Source: Microcoleus sp. AS-A8
GTDB taxonomy: Bacteria; Cyanobacteriota; Cyanobacteriia; Cyanobacteriales; Coleofasciculaceae
NCBI GenBank assembly: GCA_039962225.1
Contig: JAMPKV010000014.1
Coordinates: 1-64,000, forward strand
DNA length: 64,000 nt
Direction of reading: 5' to 3'
The position numbers and the translations under genes were made by a program. Below the pieces are notes generated by a model. That model saw only the letters and a list, made by a program, of their open reading frames with translations. It did no database searches and was not told the origin of the DNA. Of this stretch, positions 42,885 to 51,868 are shown piece by piece (within the stretch, counting starts at the first letter, position 1; the number at the start of each line of letters is the position of its first letter).

Positions 42885-43922
42885 TCAAGTTTGTACAGAA
42901 AACTCCTCTGAATTTATTCCCCAATTGACCCACGCAATCGCTTCTCTAGCTGATGGTACATCAGGCGGAACACGTAATGCATGGATGTATCCTGTGCTAG
43001 AACAGCTCATTTTTAAGAGATAAATTGGCTCCACATCCACATCAGAATCGATTTTCAAGAGGGTGTATTCTTGCCAAGAATCTAATTCAATGGCTTGCAA
43101 CTCCTGACAAATTCGGACGTAACCAATTTCCTGAATTAATATTCGTCTCAGCTCAGCGTTATTCTCTTCTAATAACCATTTAGCTTGCCACTGGTTGGGA
43201 GGTACTTTTCCATATTTTTCCGGTAATCTTACCCCATGATAGGCGTACACATTGAATCCCTCATAGGCAACCGCTGGTACTCCTAATCCATGCAATCTTC
43301 CCTGTTCATCTAAGTGAATGACTGAAGGTTTAGGCGTAACAACCGCAATATTTTTAAACGCCCACCACCAACCGCAGTGCTTAGCCGTAGCCCATAACCC
43401 TTTTAGCTTCGAGCAATCAACGCCAATTGCATCAAAGTAGGCATAACTAGCCAGTGATTGCACATCCACTAAACCCCAGGCACTCCCGATCTGATAGAAG
43501 ACAGCCTCCCCAACAGCTTCCTTAACAGCCATCTCGACATTGAAGACAGTATCCTCAACAGCAGCCTCCACAGCCTCTGCGATCGCATCTTCGATCGCAT
43601 ACCGAATAGCCTCCGCGACAGCCGCCCTAACCGTATTAAAAGCCGTATTGAAGACAGCCTCGCCAACGGTAGCCCGGATAGCCTCCTTGCGAAGTTCTGG
43701 CTCAGAAGCGATAGAAGTTAACGCCTCCACAGGATTATTGAACCACAGAATTTGTTGAGGTGGCTTCAATCTAGCGCACTTATAAGCCAGCGCGATCGCA
43801 TCTTCGGCTTTTTGGGGATTAATCGGTGTTGTATCTAAACCAATGCGTATCCACTCATCCCGAATTATAGGTATGAGGGCTTGTTGTTCTGGTGTGAGCT
43901 CGGTAATTTGTTTGTATCTCAT
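42885..43922 (-). CDS. DUF6745-like protein with an Ala/Val/Glu-rich repeat region
   Basis: A 345-residue protein of a family common in cyanobacteria and other bacteria with many paralogues per genome. The C-terminal half is conserved-looking: WWAFKNIAVVTPKPSVIHLD, LHGLGVPAVAYEGFNVYAYH and TYLLK-like strands. Residues about 80-140 are unusually repetitive (EAIRYAIEDAIAEAVEAAVE, EAVGEAVF). Function unknown. No membrane helix, no signal peptide. Start ATG complementary to 43920-43922. Confidence 0.75.
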   Translation of the reverse strand: MRYKQITELTPEQQALIPIIRDEWIRIGLDTTPINPQKAEDAIALAYKCARLKPPQQILWFNNPVEALTSIASEPELRKEAIRATVGEAVFNTAFNTVRAAVAEAIRYAIEDAIAEAVEAAVEDTVFNVEMAVKEAVGEAVFYQIGSAWGLVDVQSLASYAYFDAIGVDCSKLKGLWATAKHCGWWWAFKNIAVVTPKPSVIHLDEQGRLHGLGVPAVAYEGFNVYAYHGVRLPEKYGKVPPNQWQAKWLLEENNAELRRILIQEIGYVRICQELQAIELDSWQEYTLLKIDSDVDVEPIYLLKMSCSSTGYIHALRVPPDVPSAREAIAWVNWGINSEEFSVQT

Positions 43923-43983
43923 CTCACGGAAAGCTTCTCCCTCAACTATTTAGCTTATTGTGTAGTGATGGAAGCTACCATTG

Positions 43984-44169
43984 TTATTTACTAAACTTTA
44001 TCAAGAGAAATATTCTAGGACGATTTCTCAATCTACCCAGTTTAGAACTTGACCAATTAATTTCAGAAATACCTAGTGTAGATTCTAACCACCTAAGTTC
44101 GTTTTCTAGATGATGCTGCGCTCGAATTTCATCGAGAGCTAAAATATAAAACGCTTCAAAAATAGGCAT
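43984..44169 (-). CDS. Possible small hypothetical protein
   Basis: A 61-codon frame starting MPIFEAFYILALDEIRAQHH. The first 45 residues form a plausible amphipathic helix pair, but the end (LRNRPRIFLLIKFSK) is irregular and there is no clear ribosome-binding site. It lies 61 bases upstream of the DUF6745-like gene in the same direction. I keep it at low confidence. Confidence 0.3.
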   Translation of the reverse strand: MPIFEAFYILALDEIRAQHHLENELRWLESTLGISEINWSSSKLGRLRNRPRIFLLIKFSK

Positions 44170-44400
44170 AAGTTAGGTCTATTCTAGGCACAAAAGCAAA
44201 GGCAAAGAAAAGATATCCTTATTCAAGGATGCCTAATTGAGAACGAGTGAGCAACAACTCTCACAAATGTTCATCCTATCGCCACAGCGAATGTGAGTGA
44301 CGCGATCGTTCTACAATAAAAGATTCAAGCATCTAACCGATCGCCGATCGCAACTGGTGACTTGTCACTATCCTTAGATTCAAGTGGCTGCCTTTTCCAG

Positions 44401-45804
44401 ATGAGCGCTAGAACACTATTTGATAAAGTTTGGGACTTACATACTGTCGGCATTTTGCCTTCGGGTCAGACTCAACTATTGATTGGTTTACACTTAATCC
44501 ACGAAGTTACTAGCCCCCAAGCTTTTGCTATGCTGCGGGAACGGGGACTGAAGGTGCTGTATCCTGAGCGCACTGTTGCTACCGTAGACCATATCGTTCC
44601 TACCGATAACCAAGCGCGTCCTTTTGTCGATGTCCTGGCAGAAGAGATGATGCAAGCTTTGGAAAAAAGCTGTAAAGAACACGATATTCGCTTTTATAAC
44701 ATTGGGTCTGGCAGTCAAGGAATTGTCCATGTGATTGCCCCGGAACTGGGGTTAACCCAACCCGGAATGACAATCGCTTGCGGTGACTCTCATACTTCAA
44801 CACATGGGGCATTTGGGGCGATCGCATTTGGCATCGGTACCTCTCAAGTTCGCGATGTGCTAGCCTCCCAAACTCTTGCCCTGTCTAAGCTCAAAGTCCG
44901 CAAGATTGAAGTTAACGGGAAATTGCCTGCCGGCGTTTATGCCAAAGATGTCATCCTCCATATCATCCGTACCCTTGGGGTTAAAGGTGGGGTTGGCTAC
45001 GCTTATGAGTTTGCTGGCACTACCTTCGAGCAGATGAGCATGGAAGAACGGATGACCGTTTGCAACATGGCGATCGAGGGAGGTGCTCGTTGTGGGTACG
45101 TAAACCCCGATGCGGTGACGTTTGAATACCTCAAGGGCAGAGATTTTGCCCCTAAGGGCGAAGACTGGGAGCAAGCGGTGACATGGTGGACAAGCCTCCG
45201 TAGCGATGAAGATGCCATTTATGATGATGTCGTCACCTTTGAGGCGGCGGAAATTGCGCCCACGGTAACTTGGGGGATTACACCGGGACAGGGAATTGCG
45301 ATTAATGAAGTGGTTCCCACGCCGGAGAGTATGCCAGAAAGTGAACGTGCGATCGCACAAGAGGCTTACCGCTACATGCATCTCACCCCAGGCGCACCCC
45401 TTCAAGGCACAAAAGTCGATGTCTGCTTTATCGGTAGCTGCACAAATGGACGGCTCAGTGACTTGCGCGAAGCGGCAAAATATGCTATTGGCAAGCGGGT
45501 AGCGGAGGGAGTAAAAGCGTTTGTCGTCCCGGGTTCAGAACGGGTGAAACAGGAAGCAGAAGCAGAAGGATTGGACAAAATCTTTCAGGAAGCTGGGTTT
45601 GAGTGGCGCGAACCGGGATGCTCGATGTGTCTGGCGATGAATCCCGATAAGCTCCAAGGTAGCCAGTTGAGTGCCTCTTCTTCTAACCGCAATTTCAAAG
45701 GGCGTCAGGGTTCAGCAACGGGACGTACACTGCTGATGAGTCCGGCAATGGTAGTAGCTGCTGCGGTGAAGGGTGAAGTTGCTGATGTGCGGGAGTTGCT
45801 GTAG
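44401..45804 (+). CDS. leuC: 3-isopropylmalate dehydratase large subunit
   Basis: A roughly 467-residue aconitase-family protein of leucine biosynthesis (isomerises 2- to 3-isopropylmalate). Iron-sulfur ligands are in [10 protein letters not shown] and [38 protein letters not shown] and [10 protein letters not shown] are standard. I use the ATG at 44401 ([17 protein letters not shown]), as homologues start there; the frame is open to 44362. Unlike the usual leuCD operon, leuD lies 2.7 kb away. Confidence 0.96.
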   Translation: MSARTLFDKVWDLHTVGILPSGQTQLLIGLHLIHEVTSPQAFAMLRERGLKVLYPERTVATVDHIVPTDNQARPFVDVLAEEMMQALEKSCKEHDIRFYNIGSGSQGIVHVIAPELGLTQPGMTIACGDSHTSTHGAFGAIAFGIGTSQVRDVLASQTLALSKLKVRKIEVNGKLPAGVYAKDVILHIIRTLGVKGGVGYAYEFAGTTFEQMSMEERMTVCNMAIEGGARCGYVNPDAVTFEYLKGRDFAPKGEDWEQAVTWWTSLRSDEDAIYDDVVTFEAAEIAPTVTWGITPGQGIAINEVVPTPESMPESERAIAQEAYRYMHLTPGAPLQGTKVDVCFIGSCTNGRLSDLREAAKYAIGKRVAEGVKAFVVPGSERVKQEAEAEGLDKIFQEAGFEWREPGCSMCLAMNPDKLQGSQLSASSSNRNFKGRQGSATGRTLLMSPAMVVAAAVKGEVADVRELL

Positions 45805-45820
45805 GGGCATCCCATAGCAA

Positions 45821-45849
45821 AGAGTGGACTTTTTGCTCAAGTCCACTCT
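45821..45849 (+). terminator. Hairpin after leuC
   Basis: AGAGTGGACTT (45821-45831) pairs perfectly with AAGTCCACTCT (45839-45849) around a 7-base loop, 16 bases after the leuC stop. Only short T tracts are present, so it is terminator-like but not classic. Confidence 0.55.
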
Positions 45850-45896
45850 CTGTTCAACTATCTATGTACTCGCTGTAGCCAGATTGAGTCGAGTTC

Positions 45897-47063
45897 TTAC
45901 TTTGGCGTGTCCGTGTTTTTAATGGTTCTCTTATCCTCGATGATCACTCTTTCTTTGATTTCAGGACTGCCGGAGAGGTGAATATCCTGATCTTTGTTTT
46001 CCAGTTTGGCGGATTCGGCTGCACTTTGGGCAGATGACTTCACATCCTGCGCTGCACCTTTAGCGGATTCGGCTGCACCTTGGGCAGATGATTTCATATC
46101 CTGCGCTGCACCTTGGGCAGATGATTTCATATCCTGCGCTGCACCTTGGGCAGATGATTTCATATCCTGCGCTGCACCTTTGGCAGATTCGGCTGCATTG
46201 TGAACAGATGACTTCATATCCTGCGCTGCACCTTTAGCAGATTCGGCTGTATTGTGAGCCGATGACTTAATAGATTCAGCGGCACTCTTGCCTGATGACT
46301 TAAGGGATTCGGCTGCACTTCTTATCGATGGCTCAACCGACCTTGCTGTATCTTTTACAGTCGCTCTCACATCCTTGGTGGCACCTTCAATTTCCTGAGC
46401 TACAGCTTTAACGGAAGGCTTAACTTCATCAGCAGTACTCTTAATAGATTCTGCTGCACTTTGTACGGAAGGCTTAACACCTTCAACGGTCTGCTTGACT
46501 GACTCTTTTACTTCTCTAATTGTCGGTTGGACTTCCTCAGATGCCCCCTTGACTGCATTGACTACAGAAGGCTTGGTTTCCTTCACTGTCTGATCGACAG
46601 ATTGTGCGATACCTGTAATCGAAGGCTTAGTCTCCTGAACTGTCTCTTTGATTGCTTCTGCTGTACCTTTAATAGAGGGTCTGACTTCATCAACAGTTTG
46701 CTTTGCGGCTGTGCCTAGCTCTTCTACCGTCTCTTTAACACCCTCTGCTACCGTGTGTGCTGCATCCCCTAAATTATCTACAGCGCGGTTAACTGTATCA
46801 GCAGTGCCCTTTCCAATCATAGCCCCAGCAACAGCACCAGCTACAGCACCAACAACTCCTCCAGAGCGGGCACCGAGTATACCACCGACTGCTGCTCCAG
46901 CTACTCTCGCACCTATGCCTGAGCCTGATGATTCATCATGTGGAGATTCAGCATTTTCATCAGTCTGGGCCTGAGGCGGCTGGTTCTCAATCGGCTTAAT
47001 ATTCTTTTGCTCGAAATCAGGATTGGCGTCAGGTTGGTTAAAAGGCAGTTTGTTATCAGTCAT
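45897..47063 (-). CDS. LEA-like (group 3) repeat protein with glycine-zipper segment
   Basis: A 388-residue protein with a polar start, a Gly/Ala-rich membrane-seeking segment (about 48-85, GARVAGAAVGGILGARSGGV) and then about 270 residues of 11-residue periodicity. One set has the form VKETKPSV..A...; the second has nearly identical units such as SAQGAAQDMKS and SAKGAAQDMKS. This 11-mer A/K/E-rich pattern is that of late-embryogenesis-abundant group 3 proteins, which form amphipathic helices on drying and protect membranes and proteins. Desiccation protection is inference. It is transcribed against leuC and leuD, between them. The tail (KERVIIEDKRTIKNTDTPK) is charged. Confidence 0.8.
   Translation of the reverse strand: MTDNKLPFNQPDANPDFEQKNIKPIENQPPQAQTDENAESPHDESSGSGIGARVAGAAVGGILGARSGGVVGAVAGAVAGAMIGKGTADTVNRAVDNLGDAAHTVAEGVKETVEELGTAAKQTVDEVRPSIKGTAEAIKETVQETKPSITGIAQSVDQTVKETKPSVVNAVKGASEEVQPTIREVKESVKQTVEGVKPSVQSAAESIKSTADEVKPSVKAVAQEIEGATKDVRATVKDTARSVEPSIRSAAESLKSSGKSAAESIKSSAHNTAESAKGAAQDMKSSVHNAAESAKGAAQDMKSSAQGAAQDMKSSAQGAAQDMKSSAQGAAESAKGAAQDVKSSAQSAAESAKLENKDQDIHLSGSPEIKERVIIEDKRTIKNTDTPK
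46081..46179 (-). repeat. Three identical 33-bp tandem repeats in the LEA-like gene
   Basis: The 33-bp unit (11 codons) is present three times without mismatch (46081-46113, 46114-46146, 46147-46179), with variant copies on both sides. The identity indicates recent amplification, so copy number may differ between strains. Confidence 0.9.
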
Positions 47064-47655
47064 ATCTATAACTTGGCACTAAGCGTATTTCTACATTCAC
47101 ATGCTAACTATTACGTCTCAGAAAATCTGCTGCTTAAGAAGTAGATTCGCACTCCTACTTAAGACATAGCTTGTCAAATGTATTTCCAGATACCAATCAA
47201 AGTTACAAAATATCGAACTGATAGAATTAGAGGCAGACTATCTTACCTTTAGCAATAAAACTTTCGCTCCAATTTTGTGTTATTTATTAATCGTTTCACG
47301 GCGTGATAATCCTGCTGTTTTAGCTCCTTGTTATCACAAGTTCAGGAAAGGTAGTCTCAGTTAAGACAACAACATCAATAAAACCAAAAATTAAGAAAAT
47401 TGCTCAGCGTGTACAGTTAGTTTTACAAGCTATTTTTTGGCTATAGCATTTGTATGACTCTACTAGCGTTGCCATCAAATTGGGTTCTTCCCAAGAAAAC
47501 CAGGGAAAAGCCCATAGTATCTCTAGTCAGTCCTGCTTGGTTTTGGAGATGCCTCCCAAGAGAATGTCTATGAGCGATCGCAGCAGCCGATAGTAGATGG
47601 TAGAGTGTGTTAACGGAGTGAAGGCACCCTACTGCCTATAAAGATTGACTTCAAC
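47064..47655. other. Intergenic region between the LEA-like gene and the methyltransferase gene
   Basis: 592 bases, AT-rich, with one HIP1-type GCGATCGC near 47574. It should hold divergent promoters for the two flanking genes. I see no short gene or strong structure. Confidence 0.5.
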
Positions 47656-48468
47656 ATGACCCGGCAGACGAATCCCAACGAATATAAGCAGGAAATCATT
47701 GCGTTCTACGACACGAGAACCAACTATGACAATGACTTTACCTATCGTCGAGCGATTCCTCTGGTTGAATTGGCGCAACTGCAACCCGGACAACAGATCT
47801 TGGATGTAGCCACAGGGACGGGTATCGTTGCGATCGCTGCTGCTGAGATTGTAGGTTCTGAAGGTAAAGTAATCGGAGTCGATTTTACCCCAGGAATGCT
47901 CGACCAAGCACGACGAAAAATCAAAGCAACTGGGTTACAAAACATCGAACTAATTGAAGCTGATGCCGAATCAATCAACTTTGAGGATGAGCGTTTCGAT
48001 GCGATTTTTTGTGCCACAGCCATTGTCTTGCTGAGTGATATCCAGGCGGCGTTACGCAATTGGTATCGCTGGCTCAAAAAGGGTGGACTTGTCGCCTTTT
48101 CCTCTTGGTCGGTAACATCGTTTTTCACGCCTATCATTATTAAAGTTTGCGCTAAGTATGACTTGTCATTACCGAACCTCCACGAACCACTTGGAAGTCC
48201 AGAAAAATGTCGTCTTCTACTTCAAGACATAGGATTTAAAGACATCGAAATAAAAACCGAGCAATTCGGGAGTTATCTCAGTCTCGATGATGCTAAAAAT
48301 TTTTGGCAAGGCAAATGGCTTCATCCGAATGGTCATCCCCTTTTTGGGCTATCAGATGAGCAAATCGAGCAATTGAAAGCGGAATTCAGGGCAGAAATTG
48401 AGACAATAGCTACAGACAAGGGAGTCTGGCACGAAATTACTACATTCTTTGTAACAGGTCGCCAATAA
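47656..48468 (+). CDS. Class I SAM-dependent methyltransferase
   Basis: A 270-residue methyltransferase resembling the UbiE/COQ5 type. Motif I is [19 protein letters not shown], the acidic loop is [14 protein letters not shown], followed by [11 protein letters not shown] and [15 protein letters not shown]. The C-terminal part ([18 protein letters not shown]) is probably a substrate cap. Substrate unknown. Its stop is 16 bases before the leuD start, so it is likely in one transcript with leuD. Confidence 0.85.
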   Translation: MTRQTNPNEYKQEIIAFYDTRTNYDNDFTYRRAIPLVELAQLQPGQQILDVATGTGIVAIAAAEIVGSEGKVIGVDFTPGMLDQARRKIKATGLQNIELIEADAESINFEDERFDAIFCATAIVLLSDIQAALRNWYRWLKKGGLVAFSSWSVTSFFTPIIIKVCAKYDLSLPNLHEPLGSPEKCRLLLQDIGFKDIEIKTEQFGSYLSLDDAKNFWQGKWLHPNGHPLFGLSDEQIEQLKAEFRAEIETIATDKGVWHEITTFFVTGRQ

Positions 48469-48484
48469 GCACAAAGGTAGAATA

Positions 48485-49087
48485 ATGAGTCAAGTTCAAG
48501 CAGTTTCAGGACGGGCAATTCCTTTAGTGGGTAATGATATCGATACCGATCGCATTATCCCCGCTCGGTTTTTACGGTGTGTCACATTTGATGGTTTGGG
48601 AGAACAAGCGTTTGCGGATGATCGCACTCAAGCTAAAGGAGAACATCCCTTTGACCAACCTCAGTATCAAGGTGCCAATATTTTAGTGGTTAACGGCAAC
48701 TTTGGCTGTGGTTCTTCCAGAGAACACGCTCCTCAAGCTCTATCAAAATGGGGAATTCAAGCCATTGTAGGAGAGAGTTATGCGGAAATCTTCTTTGGCA
48801 ATTGTGTGGCGATCGGAATTCCTTGTGTGACAGCACCAACAGAAACGATTCAGCAGTTACAAACAATCTTGAAAGACAATCCTCAAGCTTCGATAACAGT
48901 AGATTTAGAAGCGATGCAAGTTCGTTGTGGCGACTTCCAATCGGCTGTCACTCTAGGTGAGGGAGCACGCCAAATGCTGACTACAGGAACTTGGGATACT
49001 TGCGGACAACTCATCGCTCAAGTTGACCAAATTCAAGCTACGGCTGCCAAGTTACCCTACATTGATTGGGGCAGTCGAGTTGCTTAA
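48485..49087 (+). CDS. leuD: 3-isopropylmalate dehydratase small subunit
   Basis: A 200-residue swivelling subunit that pairs with LeuC. Markers are [32 protein letters not shown] and [20 protein letters not shown]. It starts 16 bases after the methyltransferase stop, with AAAGGTAGAATA before the ATG. Being separated from leuC by an opposing LEA-like gene, it needs its own promoter or read-through from the methyltransferase. Confidence 0.95.
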   Translation: MSQVQAVSGRAIPLVGNDIDTDRIIPARFLRCVTFDGLGEQAFADDRTQAKGEHPFDQPQYQGANILVVNGNFGCGSSREHAPQALSKWGIQAIVGESYAEIFFGNCVAIGIPCVTAPTETIQQLQTILKDNPQASITVDLEAMQVRCGDFQSAVTLGEGARQMLTTGTWDTCGQLIAQVDQIQATAAKLPYIDWGSRVA

Positions 49088-49114
49088 TTCTGTAGTAGAG
49101 TGGGCACTGCCTAC

Positions 49115-49588
49115 CTACAAATCTGACCACTGGCTATAGGGATTTTCAACTAAATTAGCATTGTAGTATCTGGGATCATCAGACACTTCTTTGCCAATCC
49201 ATTCTGGGAGTTCAATGGATTGATTTTCGTCCGTGAGTTCAACTTCTGCGATAATTAATCCTTGATTTTCAGCGGCAAACTCGTCTACTTCCCAAGTCAA
49301 GCCAGCGTACTCAATTTTGTATCGAGTTTTTTCAATCAGGGGCGCTTCGCACAAATTATCCAACATTTCTTGAGCATCCTCGGCTGGGATAGGGTACTCA
49401 TACTCTGCCCTGGAACAACCCTGCGTTGCACCCTTGATCGTGAAATATCCTTGATTGCCCGCAAGGCGCACTCTCACGGAACAGCCTTTTTTTGTGGAAA
49501 GGTAGCCTTGACGATAGAGAGTCCCCGTAGCCAGTGATCGCCACTGATCACCTTTGACTAAAAATTTACGTTCGATTTCAGTTGCCAT
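49115..49588 (-). CDS. CYTH domain protein (triphosphate tunnel metalloenzyme)
   Basis: A 157-residue protein starting MATEIERKFLVKGDQW with the family signature ExExK (E-I-E-R-K). Basic and acidic tunnel residues follow (YLSTKKGCSVRVRLAGNQGY, FTIKGATQGCSRAEYEYPI, KTRYKIEY, WEVDEFAAENQGLIIAEVEL). Bacterial short CYTH proteins usually hydrolyse inorganic triphosphate or nucleoside triphosphates; cyclase activity is rare. I use the ATG at 49588 rather than the frame-opening one at 49633, because a terminator hairpin of the neighbouring gene overlaps that longer start. Confidence 0.9.
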   Translation of the reverse strand: MATEIERKFLVKGDQWRSLATGTLYRQGYLSTKKGCSVRVRLAGNQGYFTIKGATQGCSRAEYEYPIPAEDAQEMLDNLCEAPLIEKTRYKIEYAGLTWEVDEFAAENQGLIIAEVELTDENQSIELPEWIGKEVSDDPRYYNANLVENPYSQWSDL

Positions 49589-49612
49589 GTGTGCAGTTGA
49601 GGCTTGTAGCGA

Positions 49613-49647
49613 CAAAAAGGAGGGGCACGACATTCCGTGCCCCTCCT
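49613..49647 (-). terminator. Strong terminator of the CURT1/CAAD gene
   Basis: AGGAGGGGCACG (49618-49629) pairs perfectly with CGTGCCCCTCCT (49636-49647) around a 6-base loop. On the minus strand it ends in TTTTT. It lies 100 bases after the 49747 stop and just outside the CYTH start. Confidence 0.8.
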
Positions 49648-49746
49648 ATTCTCTATTAAAAATGATTGGCTTTTCGTTGAGTCTAACGAAATTATTTGAG
49701 ATCACCCCAGTTTACTCACATTCCCGAAGTATTTTACGACACCGTA

Positions 49747-50193
49747 TTAACTTTCTACGTCGAGAACTTGTTTTTTGAAGTTCTGAATTTCTCCTGAAAG
49801 TTCTTGACGGGTTGCAGCGGTTAATAAATAGCGGTAAATAAACCAAATTCCGTAACCTAGACCAATGAGTTCTAAAAGCACGGATAACAATGGGATATCA
49901 TTGAGAGCATTCAGTAAAGCGAGCATGAGTTTAACGCCAATTAAGGCCAAGAAAATCCAGCCAAGGCTTCCGAGAAGTGGCTGATATTTATTGAAGAAAT
50001 CCCCAACAGAATTTTGCAAATCAGTAATAAAATCAGAGGTTTTTTCTCCAAACTGTAGCCATTGCTCCTCTTTAGCTGGTTTTGGAGAAGGCATCTTACT
50101 CAACATCAGGTTATCTTCAACCTTCACTTCTATGAGGGGCGATTCTTGTTGAATTTCAACCGTTTCTTCGCTTTTTTCGATTTCAGTTGTCAT
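49747..50193 (-). CDS. CURT1/CAAD-domain thylakoid membrane protein
   Basis: A 148-residue protein with a long acidic N-terminus (about 1-60), an amphipathic helix (FITDLQNSVGDFFNKYQPLL), two membrane helices (LGWIFLALIGVKLMLALLNA; LLSVLLELIGLGYGIWFIYR) and a final helix ending KKQVLDVES. This is the CAAD/CURT1 layout: these proteins bend thylakoid membranes at grana margins or convergence zones in plants and cyanobacteria, and the same domain is fused to some cyanobacterial aminoacyl-tRNA synthetases. The free-standing form here is CurT-like. Confidence 0.85.
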   Translation of the reverse strand: MTTEIEKSEETVEIQQESPLIEVKVEDNLMLSKMPSPKPAKEEQWLQFGEKTSDFITDLQNSVGDFFNKYQPLLGSLGWIFLALIGVKLMLALLNALNDIPLLSVLLELIGLGYGIWFIYRYLLTAATRQELSGEIQNFKKQVLDVES

Positions 50194-50587
50194 AGCGTTT
50201 TTAGGGAAAAATAACGTGGAATGATGGACTGATCAGTTTCTACCTAAAGCTCCCACGGCTGTAGACTAAAGCTTTCCAGTGCGTTGGTTGAATGAAATCA
50301 ACACATCGCCCTTCGGCTAGCTGTCCTAAAATACCTAGAGCCAATTTCATCGATCAGTTCTTTTTAGTCTATTGACGCCTACCCGTTAGGGTCAAGAATC
50401 CAACCTAGAAAAAAGCGGATTTTAGTCATTTCTTTAAAGTATCTTTATATTGTTATTTCTTTAGGGGAAATTAAAATTATAAATGAGAGGATAATTACAA
50501 TTATTAAATAAATAACGGCTAAATGATTTTAAATTTAATACAAAAAATCCTGATAATTACTGATATAAATTGACTAATGATGAATGA
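50194..50587. other. AT-rich intergenic region downstream of recF
   Basis: 394 bases, very AT-rich between about 50400 and 50580. It includes TAAA/TTAA runs and no protein-like frame. I looked for DnaA boxes because recF can lie near an origin, and found none. Confidence 0.5.
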
Positions 50588-51730
50588 CTAAAAACTACTA
50601 ATTTGCCCCGCATGAACTGAAAGAATTTGAGAAGAATTCAACCACTGGGAATCAAACGCTCCTAAATGGGTTGTCGTAATCAGAGTTTGAAAGCGGTCTT
50701 GAATGGCCTCCAAAAGCTGATTTTGACGGTTTAAGTCAAGTTCTGCCAATACATCATCGAGCAACAATAAGGGGGGTTCACCGACAACTTCCTCAATCAG
50801 TTTGAGTTCTGCCAGCTTCAGCGCCAACACCAATGTGCGTTGCTGCCCCTGAGAGCCATACGACCGAGCCGGTGTCTGGTTGATGGTAAACTCAACTTCA
50901 TCTCGGTGAGGGCCAACCAGAGTCGTCCCTTGGCTTTGTTCAGGAATTCGACGCTGTTGGATTTTGTCTAAAAATGCCTTTTGTACTTCTTCTGGGTCAT
51001 CTTTTTCAGCGCGAATATTGGGCGCATAGGTTACGTCCAGCACCTCGGTTGCCCCACTAATACTCGTGTGCCACGCCGCTGCCAGGGGTGCCAACCGTTC
51101 TACAACTCTCGCTCGACGCCGAGTGACGCGTGAACCAGTGGTCGCCAGTTGTACATCCCACAGTGCTAGCTCTGAATATAACTCTCTGGATGATTCCTCA
51201 AGCTGGCCTTCAGCTGCCCCAACTCGGTATTTTTTCAGGAGGGCGTTACGCTGCCGCAAGACCTGGTTATATTGTTGCAAGATGTAGGCATAGATGGGTT
51301 CCAATTGAATCAAGAGGGAATCGAGCCAGTTGCGACGCCGTTCAGGTGCCCCCCGCACCAGTTCCAAATCCAGACTGGAGAACTGCACCGCATTGAGAAT
51401 ACCTAAAAAGTCAAGCTGGCGGCGTAAGGCTTCCCGGTTGAGGGCAACGGTGCGTCGTCCCTGAGTGCGGAGAGTTAAATCAAGATCGACTGAACCATAG
51501 GCACGTTCCAGGTTCGCCCGAATTTGACCCACCGCCGCTTCTTCTAAAACGAGGTCGCGATCGCGCACGGAGCGATGACTCTTAAGTGTCGAGAGCAACT
51601 CCACCGCCTCTAGCAGATTCGACTTCCCTTGAGCATTATTGCCTACCAAAATCGTCTTGGGGGCATCAAAATCCACAATGCAGTCTCGGTAATTACGAAA
51701 CTGTTTAAGGTGCAAAGTTTTTAGATACAT
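50588..51730 (-). CDS. recF: DNA replication and repair protein RecF
   Basis: A 380-residue SMC-like ATPase. Walker A is [14 protein letters not shown], the ABC signature region is [19 protein letters not shown], and Walker B is [14 protein letters not shown]. The N-terminus [20 protein letters not shown] is canonical. RecF acts with RecO and RecR to load RecA at single-strand gaps. As in many cyanobacteria it is not next to dnaN. It is preceded by a 138-bp spacer carrying a dispersed repeat. Confidence 0.96.
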   Translation of the reverse strand: MYLKTLHLKQFRNYRDCIVDFDAPKTILVGNNAQGKSNLLEAVELLSTLKSHRSVRDRDLVLEEAAVGQIRANLERAYGSVDLDLTLRTQGRRTVALNREALRRQLDFLGILNAVQFSSLDLELVRGAPERRRNWLDSLLIQLEPIYAYILQQYNQVLRQRNALLKKYRVGAAEGQLEESSRELYSELALWDVQLATTGSRVTRRRARVVERLAPLAAAWHTSISGATEVLDVTYAPNIRAEKDDPEEVQKAFLDKIQQRRIPEQSQGTTLVGPHRDEVEFTINQTPARSYGSQGQQRTLVLALKLAELKLIEEVVGEPPLLLLDDVLAELDLNRQNQLLEAIQDRFQTLITTTHLGAFDSQWLNSSQILSVHAGQISSF

Positions 51731-51747
51731 TTTGCTCTTGGGTCATT

Positions 51748-51851
51748 GGGTTGAAGGTTGAAAGTTATAACCTTAGGGGGTTAAAACATATCAACCTGCT
51801 TTCCTTGCCAACTATTAAGCTACCAACTTACCAACTTTCAACTTTCAACCC
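51748..51851. repeat. Inverted pair of heptad-type repeats between the P-type ATPase and recF
   Basis: GGGTTGAAGGTTGAAAGTT (51748-51766) and AACTTTCAACTTTCAACCC (51833-51851) are complementary at 18 of 19 positions, giving a long potential hairpin. The left arm matches 16672-16697 at 24 of 26 positions. It may act as terminator of the P-type ATPase gene. Confidence 0.65.
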
Positions 51852-51868
51852 CTCTTTGCACTAATGAT

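Noticed and set aside
45994-46203. Cys/Ala-rich repetitive frame on the plus strand (ADDFISCAAPW units)
   Set aside because: It is the reverse complement of the LEA-like repeats and has no independent support.
50194-50587. Possible replication origin in the AT-rich region next to recF
   Set aside because: No DnaA-box-like TTATCCACA or TTTTCCACA words are visible, and dnaN or dnaA are not adjacent.
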